Of a DNA stretch of 64,000 nucleotides, positions 8,690 to 19,739 are shown piece by piece (within the stretch, counting starts at the first letter, position 1; each line of letters starts with the position of its first letter). Location: NCBI RefSeq assembly GCF_002217755.1, contig NZ_BCFL01000017.1:834442-898441 (forward strand), given 5' to 3'. The position numbers were made by a program, and so were the translations under genes. The DNA comes from Streptomyces hyaluromycini (GTDB taxonomy: Bacteria; Actinomycetota; Actinomycetes; Streptomycetales; Streptomycetaceae). The notes beneath the pieces were generated by a model, which made no database searches, was not told the origin of the DNA, and saw nothing but the letters and a program-made list of their open reading frames with translations.

Positions 8690-10285
8690 TCACCGCTTTC
8701 GGCGCCGTCCCCGTCCGCCGCGCGCCGCGGCCGGCGCGGCCTCCACGGACTCGGCTGTCACCGTGCCCGGCCGGTCGGCCGACACCACCAGGGCCGCGAG
8801 CAGTGTGGTGACCGGCACCGAGGCGACCAGGCCGATCGAGCCGACCAGGGTGCGCACGATCTCCTCGGCGACCAGCTCGCTGTTGGCGACCGTGGCCACA
8901 CTGCTCTGCGCGATCGAGAAGAGCAGCAGCAGCGGCAGCGCGGCGCCCGCATAAGCCAGCACGAGGGTGTTGACGACGGACGCGATGTGGTCTCGGCCGA
9001 TGCGGATGCCCGCCCGGTACAGCCCGCGCCAGCCCATCGTCGGGTTGGCCTCGTGCAGTTCCCAGACGGCCGAGGTCTGGGTCACCGTCACGTCGTCCAG
9101 GACACCCAGCGAGCCGATGATGACACCGGCCAGCAGCAGACCGCTCATGTCGATCGACGGATACAGGCCGTGGATCAGGCCGGTGTTGTCGTCGGTGTTG
9201 CCGGTGAGCGCGGCCCAGTCGATGAACTCCGAGCCGAGCAGGCCGATCAGGCACAGGGAGACCAGCGTGCCGAGCACCGCCACCGAGGTCCGGGCCGACA
9301 GCCCGTGGCAGATGTACAGGGCGATCAGCATGATGGCGCTCGACCCGACCACCGCCATCAGCAGCGGATTCGAGCCCTGCAGGATCCCCGGCAGGATGAA
9401 CATGGTCAGCACCAGGAAGCTGACGGCCAGCGCGACCAGCGCCATCACGCCGCGCAGCCGGCCCACCACCACGACGGCGAGCGCGAAGATCCCGGCCAGC
9501 AGCGCCATCGGGAACTTCCGGTTCACGTCGGTGACCGAGTACTGCAGGTCCTTGGGCGCGGAGGGCTCGTACGCGGCCACGACCTTCTCGCCCTCGTGCA
9601 ACTGCCGCGACTGGTCGGGCTGCACGATCTCGGTGAAGGTACGGCCCTTGTCCTTGCCGGCGTCGACCCGGACCGTGGCCTTCTTGCAGGTGCCGCCCTC
9701 ATCCTGCTTCGAGGAAGTGCCGTCGGCGGTGGAGGTGTCGCCGGTCGAGCCGCCTCCGGAGGCGTTGACCGACTTGCAGCTGACCGAGACGACCTTGGTG
9801 ACCGTCGCTGCCTGCGTCTGGCGGTCGAAGCCGACGCCGGTGCGCTCGTGCGGCGGGGCACCACCGGGCCAGAGCACCACCAGGCCGACCACGACCGCGG
9901 CGGTGAAGGGGATCAGGATCGCCGCGATGACCTTGCGCAGATGCTTGGAGACGGGCGCGGCGGGGCCGTGGCTGTGGCTGTGTCCGTGCGAATGGCCATG
10001 ACCGCCGCCGGGCCCGGAGCCGCTCTGGCCGGTGCTCGGACCGGGCGATTGGCCATGGGCCTCTCCGCGGCCGTGGCTGTGGCCGTGGCCGTTGTCGTGG
10101 GCTTGGCCGCTGTCGTGATGGTGGGCATGGCCGAGGGCATGCCCCTGGTCGTAGTACTCGCCCTGCCCGTGGATGTGTCCGTCACCGGCACCATGGCCCC
10201 CGTGGCCGGGTCCGCCACCCTGCGAGGCGCCGTTGCCGCGCCGCGGGTCGGGGGGCGGATAGGGGTGCTGCTGTGTCGAGGTCAC
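8690..10285 (-). CDS. YibE/F-family membrane protein with His-rich N terminus
   Basis: About 531 residues. The first 115 or so are cytoplasmic, low-complexity and dominated by Gly-His-Ser runs such as GHGHSHGHSHSHG. One membrane segment follows, then an extracytoplasmic domain and about seven further membrane helices, ending in a basic tail. The membrane part is of YibE/F type (PF07907), whose role is not established. A histidine-rich tract of this sort commonly binds divalent metal ions, so a metal-linked transport role is a reasonable inference only. GTG start. It is divergent from thiC. Confidence 0.82.
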   Translation of the reverse strand: MTSTQQHPYPPPDPRRGNGASQGGGPGHGGHGAGDGHIHGQGEYYDQGHALGHAHHHDSGQAHDNGHGHSHGRGEAHGQSPGPSTGQSGSGPGGGHGHSHGHSHSHGPAAPVSKHLRKVIAAILIPFTAAVVVGLVVLWPGGAPPHERTGVGFDRQTQAATVTKVVSVSCKSVNASGGGSTGDTSTADGTSSKQDEGGTCKKATVRVDAGKDKGRTFTEIVQPDQSRQLHEGEKVVAAYEPSAPKDLQYSVTDVNRKFPMALLAGIFALAVVVVGRLRGVMALVALAVSFLVLTMFILPGILQGSNPLLMAVVGSSAIMLIALYICHGLSARTSVAVLGTLVSLCLIGLLGSEFIDWAALTGNTDDNTGLIHGLYPSIDMSGLLLAGVIIGSLGVLDDVTVTQTSAVWELHEANPTMGWRGLYRAGIRIGRDHIASVVNTLVLAYAGAALPLLLLFSIAQSSVATVANSELVAEEIVRTLVGSIGLVASVPVTTLLAALVVSADRPGTVTAESVEAAPAAARGGRGRRRKR

Positions 10286-10418
10286 CGCCCGATCATCGCA
10301 AGAACGGTAGGGGCCCTCTGTTCACCGCGCCCGAATTGACGCTAGCGTGGAGGCACCTTTGCACACGCGGGAGCTCGGAGCACCGGGCTGAGAGGGCGCT
10401 GACCTCCGTATTCGCGAT

Positions 10419-10432
10419 GTTTCACGTGGAAC
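10419..10432. promoter_or_regulatory. parS: parS-like site within riboswitch arm
   Basis: GTTTCACGTGGAAC matches the parS consensus at 13 of 14 positions. It lies between the CTGAGA and ACCTG halves of the thiC TPP riboswitch. Confidence 0.75.
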
Positions 10433-10439
10433 GAGTGAT

Positions 10440-10453
10440 GTTTCACATGAAAC
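10440..10453. promoter_or_regulatory. parS: Second parS-like site within riboswitch arm
   Basis: GTTTCACATGAAAC matches parS at 13 of 14 positions; the change breaks the central CG. It starts 21 bp after the start of the preceding parS-like site, also inside the thiC leader. Confidence 0.65.
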
Positions 10454-10514
10454 GCCGCCCGACGGAAGCCGCTGCGTCGACCGCCGAACCTGTTACCGGG
10501 TAATGCCGGCGTAG

Positions 10515-12329
<1,815 letters not shown>

Positions 12330-12342
12330 CGGCGGACCCGGG

Positions 12343-12380
12343 AGTGTGCCGGAGGCTCGGCAAGCGGGCTCCGGCACACT
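12343..12380. terminator. Bidirectional hairpin terminator
   Basis: Perfect 12-bp inverted repeat AGTGTGCCGGAG (12343-12354) / CTCCGGCACACT (12369-12380) with a 14-nt loop, placed in the 58-bp gap between the convergent thiC and Nudix genes. Confidence 0.85.
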
Positions 12381-12387
12381 ACCCCGG

Positions 12388-12837
12388 CTATCGGGCTCGC
12401 CATGCCTCGACGTGGGCCAGCACGTACGCGGCGAGTTCGGGCGGGTGCAGGTCGAGTGCGGCCACGGCGGTGGGGTCCAGCGGGATCCGGACCGGTTCGA
12501 AGTCGCCGGTGTCGGGGGATTCCCATTCGGGGCCGTCGCGGCGGTCCGGGTGCATGTCCAGCAGGTCCGCGAGGAAGAAGTGCTGTGTGACGGTGACCGT
12601 CCCGCCCGGTTCGGCCACGGTCAGCAGGGGGGTGGCGGGGCCGATCGTGGCGCCGATCTCCTCCATGACCTCGCGGCGCAGTGCCGCGTCCAGACCGGCG
12701 TCGTCGGGTTCGACGCTGCCGCCCACGGTCGTCCAGTACGGGGAGCCACCCGGCCATCCCCGGCGCAGGAGAACCAGGTGGTCACCGTCGAGCAGGACCA
12801 CGCGCACCTTGTGACGGACCTTCATGGACACCTTCAT
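12388..12837 (-). CDS. Nudix hydrolase
   Basis: About 150 residues starting MKVSMKVRHKVRVVLLDG. The Nudix box GGSVEPDDAGLDAALRREVMEEIG is complete with the REVMEEIG core. It should hydrolyse a nucleotide-type diphosphate; substrate unknown. Two overlapping starts, ATG 12837 and ATG 12825, follow a duplicated AAGGT-type ribosome-binding site. An ATG at 12876 would overlap the upstream gene's stop as ATGA and is a possible coupled start. It is related to the Nudix protein at about 2.5-3.0 kb. Confidence 0.83.
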   Translation of the reverse strand: MKVSMKVRHKVRVVLLDGDHLVLLRRGWPGGSPYWTTVGGSVEPDDAGLDAALRREVMEEIGATIGPATPLLTVAEPGGTVTVTQHFFLADLLDMHPDRRDGPEWESPDTGDFEPVRIPLDPTAVAALDLHPPELAAYVLAHVEAWRAR

Positions 12838-12872
12838 GGAAGGACCTTCATAGAGGGGGACGGTAGCGCCTC

Positions 12873-13811
12873 TCATGGGACCAGGACGAGTTTTCCGGTG
12901 GTGCGGCCGGCCTCGATCGCGCGGTGGGCCTCGGCGGCCTCGGACAGCGGATAGGTGTCCTGGACGAGCACCCGCAGCCGGCCCGCCTCGATACGTTCCG
13001 TGATCCGTTCCAGCAGCTCACCGGAGGGAGCAGCAGTGACCCACACATAGCGCACCCCGCGCTCGGCCGCCTGGAGTCCGTCCGTTCCCGGGTCGATCGA
13101 CGCGCCGACTAGCAGGCCGCCGGGGCGCAGCACATCGAGGGAGCGTGGTCCGTAGGAGCCGCCGACCAGGTCCAGGACCGTGTCCACCGGAGCCACGGCG
13201 GACTCGAAGCCGGTGGCCGTGTAGTCGATCAGTTCGTCGGCACCCAGCCCGCGCAGCAGGTCGTGCCGGCCGGCCCGCGCCGTGCCGACGACGTACGCCC
13301 CCAGCTCCTTGGCCAGTTGGACCGCGACATGGCCGACGCCACCGGCCGCCGCATGGATCAGCACCCGGTCACCGGGCCGGACCCGCGCCAGCACGGCCAG
13401 CGCCTGCCAGGCGGTCACCGCGGCCAGGGGAACGGCACCCGCGGTCACGAGCTCCAGGTTCCCGGGAGCGGGGGCCAGCGCCTCGGCCGGTGCGGCGGTG
13501 AACTCGGCGTACGCACCACGCCGGGACACCGGCAGCATGCCGTACACCCTGTCGCCCGGGGCGAACCGTGTCACGCCCTCGCCGACCCGCTCGACGACAC
13601 CGGCGACATCGTTGCCCGGCGTCCACGGCAGCTCGACCAGCTCCGGCACCCGGCCGGAGCGGAGCACCGTGTCGCCGGGATTGACCCCGGCACCGGCGAC
13701 CCGCAGCAGCACCTCGCCGGGGCCCGGCTCCGGTATGCCGGTCTCGGCGTACTCCAGCGTCTCGGGACCACCGAACACGGACTGGACGACGGCATGCATA
13801 CGGGCGGACAT
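12873..13811 (-). CDS. Zinc-independent quinone/NADPH oxidoreductase (MDR family)
   Basis: A 312-residue medium-chain dehydrogenase/reductase. The N-terminal GroES-like domain (GEVLLRVAGAGVNPGDTVLRSG) is followed by a Rossmann domain with HAAAGGVGHVAVQLAKELGA. The zinc-ligand cysteines of true alcohol dehydrogenases are absent, so it belongs with quinone oxidoreductases that use NADPH. The start ATG at 13811 follows GAGGAGTCCTG. It is divergent from an HxlR regulator, the usual pairing for redox- or electrophile-responsive reductases, so it is probably repressed by that protein. Confidence 0.87.
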   Translation of the reverse strand: MSARMHAVVQSVFGGPETLEYAETGIPEPGPGEVLLRVAGAGVNPGDTVLRSGRVPELVELPWTPGNDVAGVVERVGEGVTRFAPGDRVYGMLPVSRRGAYAEFTAAPAEALAPAPGNLELVTAGAVPLAAVTAWQALAVLARVRPGDRVLIHAAAGGVGHVAVQLAKELGAYVVGTARAGRHDLLRGLGADELIDYTATGFESAVAPVDTVLDLVGGSYGPRSLDVLRPGGLLVGASIDPGTDGLQAAERGVRYVWVTAAPSGELLERITERIEAGRLRVLVQDTYPLSEAAEAHRAIEAGRTTGKLVLVP

Positions 13812-13922
13812 CAGGACTCCTCGTCGGCGGGGCTCGGGTCGCGGCGGGTCGCGGCGCGTCCCATGCTCGGTCCCGGCAACGGGCCTGTGGAAGAAGGCAC
13901 TTCTCTGATATCGAGGTTCCTC

Positions 13923-14339
13923 ATGGATACCGGCTTCGACCTGAGAGAACACGGCGGCGTGGACGTCTTCCTGCGCGACTGCCCCACCCGTGCCGTGCTG
14001 GATGTGATCGCCGGCAAGTGGACCATGCTGGTGCTGGTGGCCCTTGCTGACGGCCGGCCCATGCGGTTCGCGGAGCTGCGCAGACGGCTGGACGGTGTGA
14101 CACCGAAGGTGCTGACGCAGACCCTGCGGGCGCTGGAGCGGGAGGGACTGCTGACCCGCACGGTGTATCCGACGGTGCCGCCGCGGGTGGAGTACCGGCT
14201 GACCCGGCTGGGCCAGGAGGCGGGCGGGCTCGTGCAGCGCATCACCGACTGGTCGCAGGCGAACGTCGCCGTCATGCAGGCGGCGCGGGAGGAGTACGAC
14301 GGGCGCGCCGCCCGTCAGCTCCCCGGCGCGGCCTCGTAG
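13923..14339 (+). CDS. HxlR-family transcriptional regulator
   Basis: A 138-residue winged-helix protein with the HxlR pattern DCPTRAVLDVIAGKWTMLVL, then LRRRLDGVTPKVLTQTLRALE and EYRLTRLG. A single cysteine lies just before the DNA-binding domain, as in HypR/QorR-type redox sensors. It is divergently placed 111 bp from the quinone reductase gene, which is the likely target. Start chosen at the ATG opening MDTGFDLREHGG; the frame is open well upstream but overlaps the reductase gene. Confidence 0.87.
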   Translation: MDTGFDLREHGGVDVFLRDCPTRAVLDVIAGKWTMLVLVALADGRPMRFAELRRRLDGVTPKVLTQTLRALEREGLLTRTVYPTVPPRVEYRLTRLGQEAGGLVQRITDWSQANVAVMQAAREEYDGRAARQLPGAAS

Positions 14340-14350
14340 ACCGGGTGTCC

Positions 14351-14381
14351 GGCCTGCGCCCCCTGGCCGGGGGCGCAAGCC
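14351..14381. terminator. Hairpin terminator between convergent genes
   Basis: TGCGCCCCC (14355-14363) pairs with GGGGGCGCA (14369-14377), and the flanking GGC/GCC extends the stem with a bulge. It fills the 45-bp gap between the HxlR gene and the convergent membrane-protein gene. Confidence 0.75.
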
Positions 14382-14384
14382 GGG

Positions 14385-15248
14385 TTATTCCGGCTGGTGT
14401 TCCGGGCCTCCGAAGTCCGGGCTGGTGTAGTCCGGGCTGGTGAAGCTCGGCCGGGAGGCGGGGGCGGCGCCGTCGTCGGTGCTGAAGCCGGGACGGTCGT
14501 AACCGAGACGCGGCATCCGGCCCGCCGGGCTCGACGGGGCGGTATGGCGCAGTCCGGCCGTGCCGGTGTCGGTGGCCAGTGCTTCCCGCAGGAAGGGCAG
14601 GATGCCGCGCTCCAGCAGGGCGTCCCGCCAGGCCTCCCGGGCCTTGGCCACCTCCCCGCCGGGCTCGCCATAGGCTCCGGCTTCCAGCGAGGGGCTGTTG
14701 CGCAGTGCGGTGAGCAGCAGTCCCGCGCCGGCCATGATGATGGCGGCCGCGGTCACGACGCCGAACACCCAGCCCGCGGTGAGCATGGTCTGGGCGAACG
14801 CCGGGGCCGGGTCCAGCATCTTCAGGACGTAGCCGACGAGCAGGAAGATCGCGGCGGCGGTGCCGGCGAGCACCGGCGCGAGGACCAGGGCGAGGGCGAA
14901 GCCTCCGGCGCCGGTGGTCTCGGCGGCCTCGCCGAGGGTGGTGGCGAGCCCCATCGCGCCGCCCGTGCCCGGCTCCGCGGAACCGGACTCCTGGACGGTG
15001 GCCGGGGTGGACCGCGCAGGATTGCGCAGTTCCTCGCGGACCTTCACATAGTGCTGGTACTCGGTCGCCGCGGCCGCCGTGATCAGTGCGGTGGCGTTGA
15101 GCGCCATGGTGCGCAGCTGTTCGGTGTTCAAACGCTGGCCTATACCGGCCAGTTCGGGACGGTACTGGGCGGAGCGCAGCGCCTCGTCGAGGATCCGCTC
15201 GTATTCCTGGCGGTCCTCGCTGTGCAGGTGCTGCGGAACGCTGTTCAT
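14385..15248 (-). CDS. Hypothetical membrane protein
   Basis: A 287-residue protein with no family I recognise. Residues 1-60 are hydrophilic and helical (SEDRQEYERILDEALRSAQY). About three hydrophobic segments follow (around 105-125, 145-165 and 168-190: FALALVLAPVLAGTAAAIFLL and TAGWVFGVVTAAAIIMAGAG). The C-terminal 90 residues are Pro/Ser/Gly-rich and probably disordered. Start at ATG 15248, preceded at proper distance by GGGGG; ATG 15254 is possible. It stands alone between convergent HxlR and the metallophosphoesterase. Confidence 0.65.
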   Translation of the reverse strand: MNSVPQHLHSEDRQEYERILDEALRSAQYRPELAGIGQRLNTEQLRTMALNATALITAAAATEYQHYVKVREELRNPARSTPATVQESGSAEPGTGGAMGLATTLGEAAETTGAGGFALALVLAPVLAGTAAAIFLLVGYVLKMLDPAPAFAQTMLTAGWVFGVVTAAAIIMAGAGLLLTALRNSPSLEAGAYGEPGGEVAKAREAWRDALLERGILPFLREALATDTGTAGLRHTAPSSPAGRMPRLGYDRPGFSTDDGAAPASRPSFTSPDYTSPDFGGPEHQPE

Positions 15249-15435
15249 GTGCATCCCCCGATGCTCCGTAGGGCTGGTGGCTCGCACGCCGGCGAGCCGT
15301 CGGGCAGAAACGGAGGGGAGCCTGCTACGGATAAACCGATGGTAGAGCCGTTACGGCACGCGGTGACAGGGGGTTGCCGGAAATTGGGTGTGGCCCGCGT
15401 GTGACATCGGAGGGACGGAACAGCCCGGCGAACGC

Positions 15436-16524
15436 TCAGTTGTCCAGCGGAAGTTGCCTCACCAGCAGCTTTCCGGCCATGGTCACGCCGCCGTCCATGG
15501 CGATGGCGAGCCCGTCGGCGTACACGTGCGGACCCTCCACAACGGGGCCGGCAGCCTCTTCGCCCTCCTCGGAGCCGACTTCCCCCAGCAGATAGGGAAT
15601 CGGGCTGTGTCCGTGAACGATGCGGGTACCGCCGTACGTATCGAGAAGGGAACGGACGGCGTCTGCACCCCCCTCGTCGCGGAAGGAGAAGCGCTTGGTG
15701 AACTTGCGGAACAGATCCCACACCTCGTCCGCGTCGTTACGCGTGATGGTCTCGCGGACCGTGTCGTTGACCGCCTCGATCGAGTCGCCGTAGTCGAGGT
15801 AGGCGGTGGTGTCGGAGTGGACCAGCAGATAGCCGTCGACCTCCTCGACGGCGTCCAGGCGGGCCATCCACTGGAGGTGGTGGTCCTGGAGCCGGTCCAT
15901 GTCGGTCTTCTGGCCGCCGTTGAGCAGCCAGGCCGCCTGGAAGGTGGCCGTGCCAGCACCGGAGTTGACGGGCGTGTCGCCGAACCTCTTGGCGCCGAGC
16001 AGCAGCAGTTCGTGGTTGCCCATGAGGGCCTTGCAGTAGCCGCCGGCCGCGGCCGCCTCGGCGGACAGCCGCATCACCAGGTCGATGACGCCGATACCGT
16101 CCGGACCCCGGTCGGTGAAGTCGCCGAGGAACCACAGCCGGGCCGTGCCCGCACACCAGTGCCCGTCCGCGTCGATCAGGCCCTGCTCCTGCAGCGCGGT
16201 GAACAGCTCGTCGAAGTAGCCGTGCACGTCACCGACGACGTACAGCGGGCCGGGGCCGTTCGCGGGCTGCGCGGCAGGGCCGGCGGCCGGTTCGACGGGC
16301 GTCTGGATCGTGTCGCCGCGGTTGATGACGGGCAGGTCGCGCTGGGTGGGGGTGTACCCGTCCGGATACCCCTCGGGGTACATGTCGTCGAGTGGTGGTA
16401 CGACGTCGCCGGGGTGGGTGCTGGGGGCGTACGGACCGGTCTCGTTGACGTACCCGGGCACCCGGAAGTCGCGCAACGTCGCCGTCCGCTCCGCTTCGGG
16501 TCCCTGACCGGCCCCCTGAGTCAT
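15436..16524 (-). CDS. Metallophosphoesterase
   Basis: A 362-residue calcineurin-like phosphoesterase. Motifs VVGDVHG (about residue 95), GDFTDRG (about 130), GNHEL (about 166) and a late VHGHSPI (about 310) supply the two-metal ligands typical of PPP/ApaH-like phosphatases. An N-terminal stretch of about 90 residues is Pro-rich and not part of the fold. It may act as a protein phosphatase or on a nucleotide; the sequence does not decide. Confidence 0.85.
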   Translation of the reverse strand: MTQGAGQGPEAERTATLRDFRVPGYVNETGPYAPSTHPGDVVPPLDDMYPEGYPDGYTPTQRDLPVINRGDTIQTPVEPAAGPAAQPANGPGPLYVVGDVHGYFDELFTALQEQGLIDADGHWCAGTARLWFLGDFTDRGPDGIGVIDLVMRLSAEAAAAGGYCKALMGNHELLLLGAKRFGDTPVNSGAGTATFQAAWLLNGGQKTDMDRLQDHHLQWMARLDAVEEVDGYLLVHSDTTAYLDYGDSIEAVNDTVRETITRNDADEVWDLFRKFTKRFSFRDEGGADAVRSLLDTYGGTRIVHGHSPIPYLLGEVGSEEGEEAAGPVVEGPHVYADGLAIAMDGGVTMAGKLLVRQLPLDN

Positions 16525-16779
16525 CAGACCCCTCCACCATCGCGCCGCATCTGCACCGCTTCGGACTGCCTGGTCGCAGCGGCCCGCGGTGTCGTGGGCC
16601 CATCATAGGAATGCCCGTCGCGCCGTGTGATGACCCAGGGGTGGTGAATCCGGGCAGGAGTCCAGTTCAGCGCGGCTTTCGCCCCGGTTGGGCAGGGGTT
16701 CGACCCCCAGCCGTTCAGCTGCCGGCCGTCGTCCGACGACGCCCGGCAGCCGCGCCGCCCCGCTCTCCGCGCGTCCGTG

Positions 16780-17892
16780 CTACTCCTCCTCCGGTGCCCG
16801 CGGCGGGCTGACCGTGGTGCGCTGTGTGCGTCGCTGGGAGGAGGTACGCACGATCAGTTCGGTCGGTATCACCTGCTCGACCGGCTGGTCCGACTCGACT
16901 CCCTCGATCGCGTCGATGAGCAGCTGCACCACCGCCGTGCCGATGCGGCGCGGCTTCAGGGAGAGCGTGGTGATGGGCGGCTCGGTGTTGGCGTACACGG
17001 TCGACTCGCTGCAGCACACCAGGAGCAGGTCGTCGGGGACGCGCAGCCCGTAGCGGCGGGCGGCGGCGAGCAGGTCGGTGCCGTTGGGGTCGAACAGGCC
17101 GTAGACGGCGTCGGGGCGGTCCGGGCGGGCGAGCAGCCGGTCGGCGGCGACCGCGCCCGCGCACGGGTCGTGTGCCGGGTAGGCCTCGTAGACCGGGTCC
17201 TGGCCGACGCGTTCGCACCAGCGCAGGTAGGCGGTGGTCGACAGGTGCGTGTACGTGTCCGTCGTGGTGCCCGTGAGCAGGCCGATCCGGCGGGCGCCCG
17301 CGTCGGCGAGGTGGTCGAGGATGCCGAGGACGGCGGCCTCGTGGTCGTTGTCCACCCAGGCGGTGACCGGGAGCGAGCCGGCCGGGCGGCCGTCGGAGAC
17401 CACCGGCAGGCCCTGCCGGACCAGTTCGCTGACCACCGGGTCCTGGTCGGAGGGGTCGATGACGACCGTGCCGTCCAGGGCGACGTTCGACCACACGTCG
17501 TGGCGTGAGGTCGCGGGCAGGATCACCAGGGCGTAGCCGCGGGCGAGCGCGGCCGAGGTGGCGGCCCGCGCCATTTCGGCGAAGTAGGCGAACTCGGTGA
17601 AGGTGAAAGGTTCATCCCCGTACGTCGTCACGGTCAGGCCGATGAGTCCCGACTTGCCGGTACGGAGGGTGCGGGCGGCGGCCGAGGGGCGGTACCCCAG
17701 CCGGTCGGCGACCTCTCTGACATGGCGGCGGGTGGCATCCGGGAGTCGGCCCTTGCCGTTCAGGGCGTCGGAGACGGTCGTGATGGAGACTCCGGCGGCG
17801 GCGGCCACGTCTCTGATGCCCGCCCGGCCCGGCCGGCTGCCTCGCCGAGAGGTTTCCGCGCGGCTCACCTGGTGCTTCCCTGCTGCTGTCAT
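16780..17892 (-). CDS. LacI-family transcriptional regulator
   Basis: A 370-residue LacI/GalR repressor. The HTH and hinge are RDVAAAAGVSITTVSDALNG, then LPDATRRHVREVADRLGYRPSAAARTLRTGKS, followed by a periplasmic-binding-protein-like effector domain. The start ATG at 17892 (MTAAGKHQV) puts about 25 residues before the HTH. Target genes are not evident: the neighbour behind it is divergent hisC-like, 471 bp away. The effector is probably a sugar or related ligand, by family only. Confidence 0.88.
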   Translation of the reverse strand: MTAAGKHQVSRAETSRRGSRPGRAGIRDVAAAAGVSITTVSDALNGKGRLPDATRRHVREVADRLGYRPSAAARTLRTGKSGLIGLTVTTYGDEPFTFTEFAYFAEMARAATSAALARGYALVILPATSRHDVWSNVALDGTVVIDPSDQDPVVSELVRQGLPVVSDGRPAGSLPVTAWVDNDHEAAVLGILDHLADAGARRIGLLTGTTTDTYTHLSTTAYLRWCERVGQDPVYEAYPAHDPCAGAVAADRLLARPDRPDAVYGLFDPNGTDLLAAARRYGLRVPDDLLLVCCSESTVYANTEPPITTLSLKPRRIGTAVVQLLIDAIEGVESDQPVEQVIPTELIVRTSSQRRTQRTTVSPPRAPEEE

Positions 17893-18363
17893 GGCGAGCC
17901 GATAGTAGGGCTCATGCGGTGGGGTAGTGCGGACGCATATGCACGCGTTGACAGGCACGTTTCTGCAAGGTCAATGGGGGTCAACTACCTTAGAAAGAAA
18001 GTCAGTTGAACGATCCAAAGGTGAGACGTGACTTGTCGGCACGCATGGGCCTGCCAAGTACCCGATGTTTCGAAGAGGTCTCAACTCACCTGCACGGGTG
18101 ATGCGCGCCACGGCGTGAGCCACCGGCGCGTAGATATATGTAGGGCGCGCCCCCGATAAATGCGCCTTCGTGCGGTGATGCCCGTGATGCCAGTGGGACG
18201 GATGAGGTTCGCCGCTCCGGTTCGTCTCCCACTCGGCTGTTGCGTTGCTCCGGCTCTGCGCGCGCTTCTTCGCTGTACGCAGCGGCGCCGAATCCTCATA
18301 AGGTGAGCAGTATTGGATGTCGGCGGCTCGGACGGTCCGCCGGTGGTCGCGAGGAGGACTGCG
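17893..18363. other. Divergent intergenic region, no gene recognised
   Basis: 470 bp between the LacI-type gene and the hisC-like gene. It contains AT-richer patches around 17980-18010 and 18125-18140 that may be promoters. I see no LacI-type palindrome I would defend, no parS site and no RNA gene. Confidence 0.45.
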
Positions 18364-19443
18364 GTGAGCGAGACGAGCCCCAAGCTGCGCGCCGAGCTGG
18401 AGGGTATCCCCACCTACAAGCCGGGCAAGCCGGCGGCGGCCGAAGGCCCGGTCGCGTACAAGCTCTCCTCCAACGAGAACCCGTATCCCCCGCTGCCCGG
18501 TGTGATGGAGTCCGTCACCGCGGCCGCCTCCTCCTTCAACCGCTACCCGGACATGGCGTGCACCGGGCTGATGAACGAGCTGTCGGACCGCTTCGGCGTT
18601 CCGCTCGGCCACCTGGCCACCGGCACCGGGTCGGTCGGTGTCGCCCAGCAGCTGATCCAGGCCACGAGCGGCCCCGGCGACGAGGTGATCTACGCATGGC
18701 GGTCCTTCGAGGCGTACCCGATCATCACGCAGATCAGCGGCGCCCGGTCGGTCCAGGTGCCGCTCACGCCCGGTGATGTGCACGACCTGGACGCGATGGC
18801 GGACGCCGTCACCGACCGAACCCGCCTGATCTTCGTCTGCAACCCCAACAACCCGACCGGCACGGTGGTGAAGCGGGCCGAGCTGGAGCGGTTCCTGGAC
18901 CGGGTGCCGAGTGACGTGCTGGTGGTCCTCGACGAGGCCTATCGGGAGTTCATCCGCGATCCCGAGGTGCCCGACGGCGTCGAGATCTACCGTGAGCGGC
19001 CGAACGTCTGCGTGCTGCGGACCTTCTCCAAGGCGTACGGCCTTGCCGGCCTGCGCGTCGGATTCGCGATCGCTCATGAGCCGGTGGCGGCGGCACTGCG
19101 CAAGACGGCGGTCCCCTTCGGCGTGAGCCAGCTCGCCCAGGAGGCGGCGATCGCCTCGCTGCAGGCCGAGGACGAGCTGCTCGGCCGGGTCGGCTCGCTG
19201 GTGTGCGAGCGGCAGCGCGTGGTCGAAGCGCTGCGCGGCCAGGGCTGGACGGTGCCCGAGACCCAGGCCAACTTCGTATGGCTGCGGCTGGGGGAGCGTA
19301 CGACCGCCTTCGCGCAGCTCTGTGAGGAGCACGGCGTGGTCGTCCGGCCGTTCCCGGGCGAGGGCGTGCGGGTGACGGTCGGCGAGACCGAGGCGAACGA
19401 CATCTTCCTGAAGGCGGCGGAGGCGTTCCGCAAGGAGATCTAG
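18364..19443 (+). CDS. Histidinol-phosphate aminotransferase-like PLP enzyme
   Basis: A 359-residue class I/II aminotransferase of the HisC group. It has [12 protein letters not shown] at the N terminus, NPNNPTGT for cofactor positioning, DEAYREF, and the PLP lysine in [15 protein letters not shown]. It transfers an amino group between an imidazole or aromatic substrate and glutamate. It is not in a his operon, so it may be an aromatic aminotransferase paralogue (Pat/HisC2) rather than the biosynthetic HisC. GTG at 18364 follows GAGGAGG at ideal spacing. A 16-bp terminator hairpin follows. Confidence 0.85.
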   Translation: MSETSPKLRAELEGIPTYKPGKPAAAEGPVAYKLSSNENPYPPLPGVMESVTAAASSFNRYPDMACTGLMNELSDRFGVPLGHLATGTGSVGVAQQLIQATSGPGDEVIYAWRSFEAYPIITQISGARSVQVPLTPGDVHDLDAMADAVTDRTRLIFVCNPNNPTGTVVKRAELERFLDRVPSDVLVVLDEAYREFIRDPEVPDGVEIYRERPNVCVLRTFSKAYGLAGLRVGFAIAHEPVAAALRKTAVPFGVSQLAQEAAIASLQAEDELLGRVGSLVCERQRVVEALRGQGWTVPETQANFVWLRLGERTTAFAQLCEEHGVVVRPFPGEGVRVTVGETEANDIFLKAAEAFRKEI

Positions 19444-19467
19444 CCGCAGAGAGTTGTGCGGGTCGGT

Positions 19468-19509
19468 AACGGGCTCGCGAGGCAGCACTCCCCGCCTCGC
19501 GAGCCCGTT
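19468..19509. terminator. Strong hairpin terminator
   Basis: Perfect 16-bp inverted repeat, 19468-19483 with 19494-19509 and a 10-nt loop, 24 bp downstream of the hisC-like stop codon. Confidence 0.85.
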
Positions 19510-19546
19510 GCGTACCCGGTGTGCGTCCGTGATCCGCTGAGTGCGG

Positions 19547-19560
19547 GTTTCACGTGAAAC
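19547..19560. promoter_or_regulatory. parS: parS site (perfect)
   Basis: Perfect GTTTCACGTGAAAC in the intergenic region between the hisC-like terminator and the cyd promoter region. Confidence 0.93.
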
Positions 19561-19640
19561 GGCTGCGGCTGTGGGCCGAACGGCCCAAGCGGGACCCCCC
19601 TTGGAAAGCTGAAAATCAGTGCGTCATAATGGCTTGTGAA

Positions 19641-19656
19641 TGTGAATGCATTCACA
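19641..19656. promoter_or_regulatory. Rex operator upstream of cydA
   Basis: Perfect 16-bp palindrome TGTGAATGCATTCACA, matching the Rex operator pattern TGTGAAN4TTCACA. An extra TTGTGAA half-site adjoins it on the left (19634-19640). Rex is the NADH/NAD-sensing repressor that controls cydABCD in S. coelicolor. The site is 84 bp upstream of the cydA start, a normal place to block the promoter. Confidence 0.92.
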
Positions 19657-19739
19657 AGCGTGTCCCATTAGTCCCGTGATGTACGCGACAAAAGGGGCAG
19701 AGTGCCGCTATATCACGGCGACGTAAGGAGACTGACGAC

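Noticed and set aside
16525..16779. Additional gene between the metallophosphoesterase and the LacI gene
   Set aside because: Open frames here are short, lack ribosome-binding sites and look like non-coding translation.
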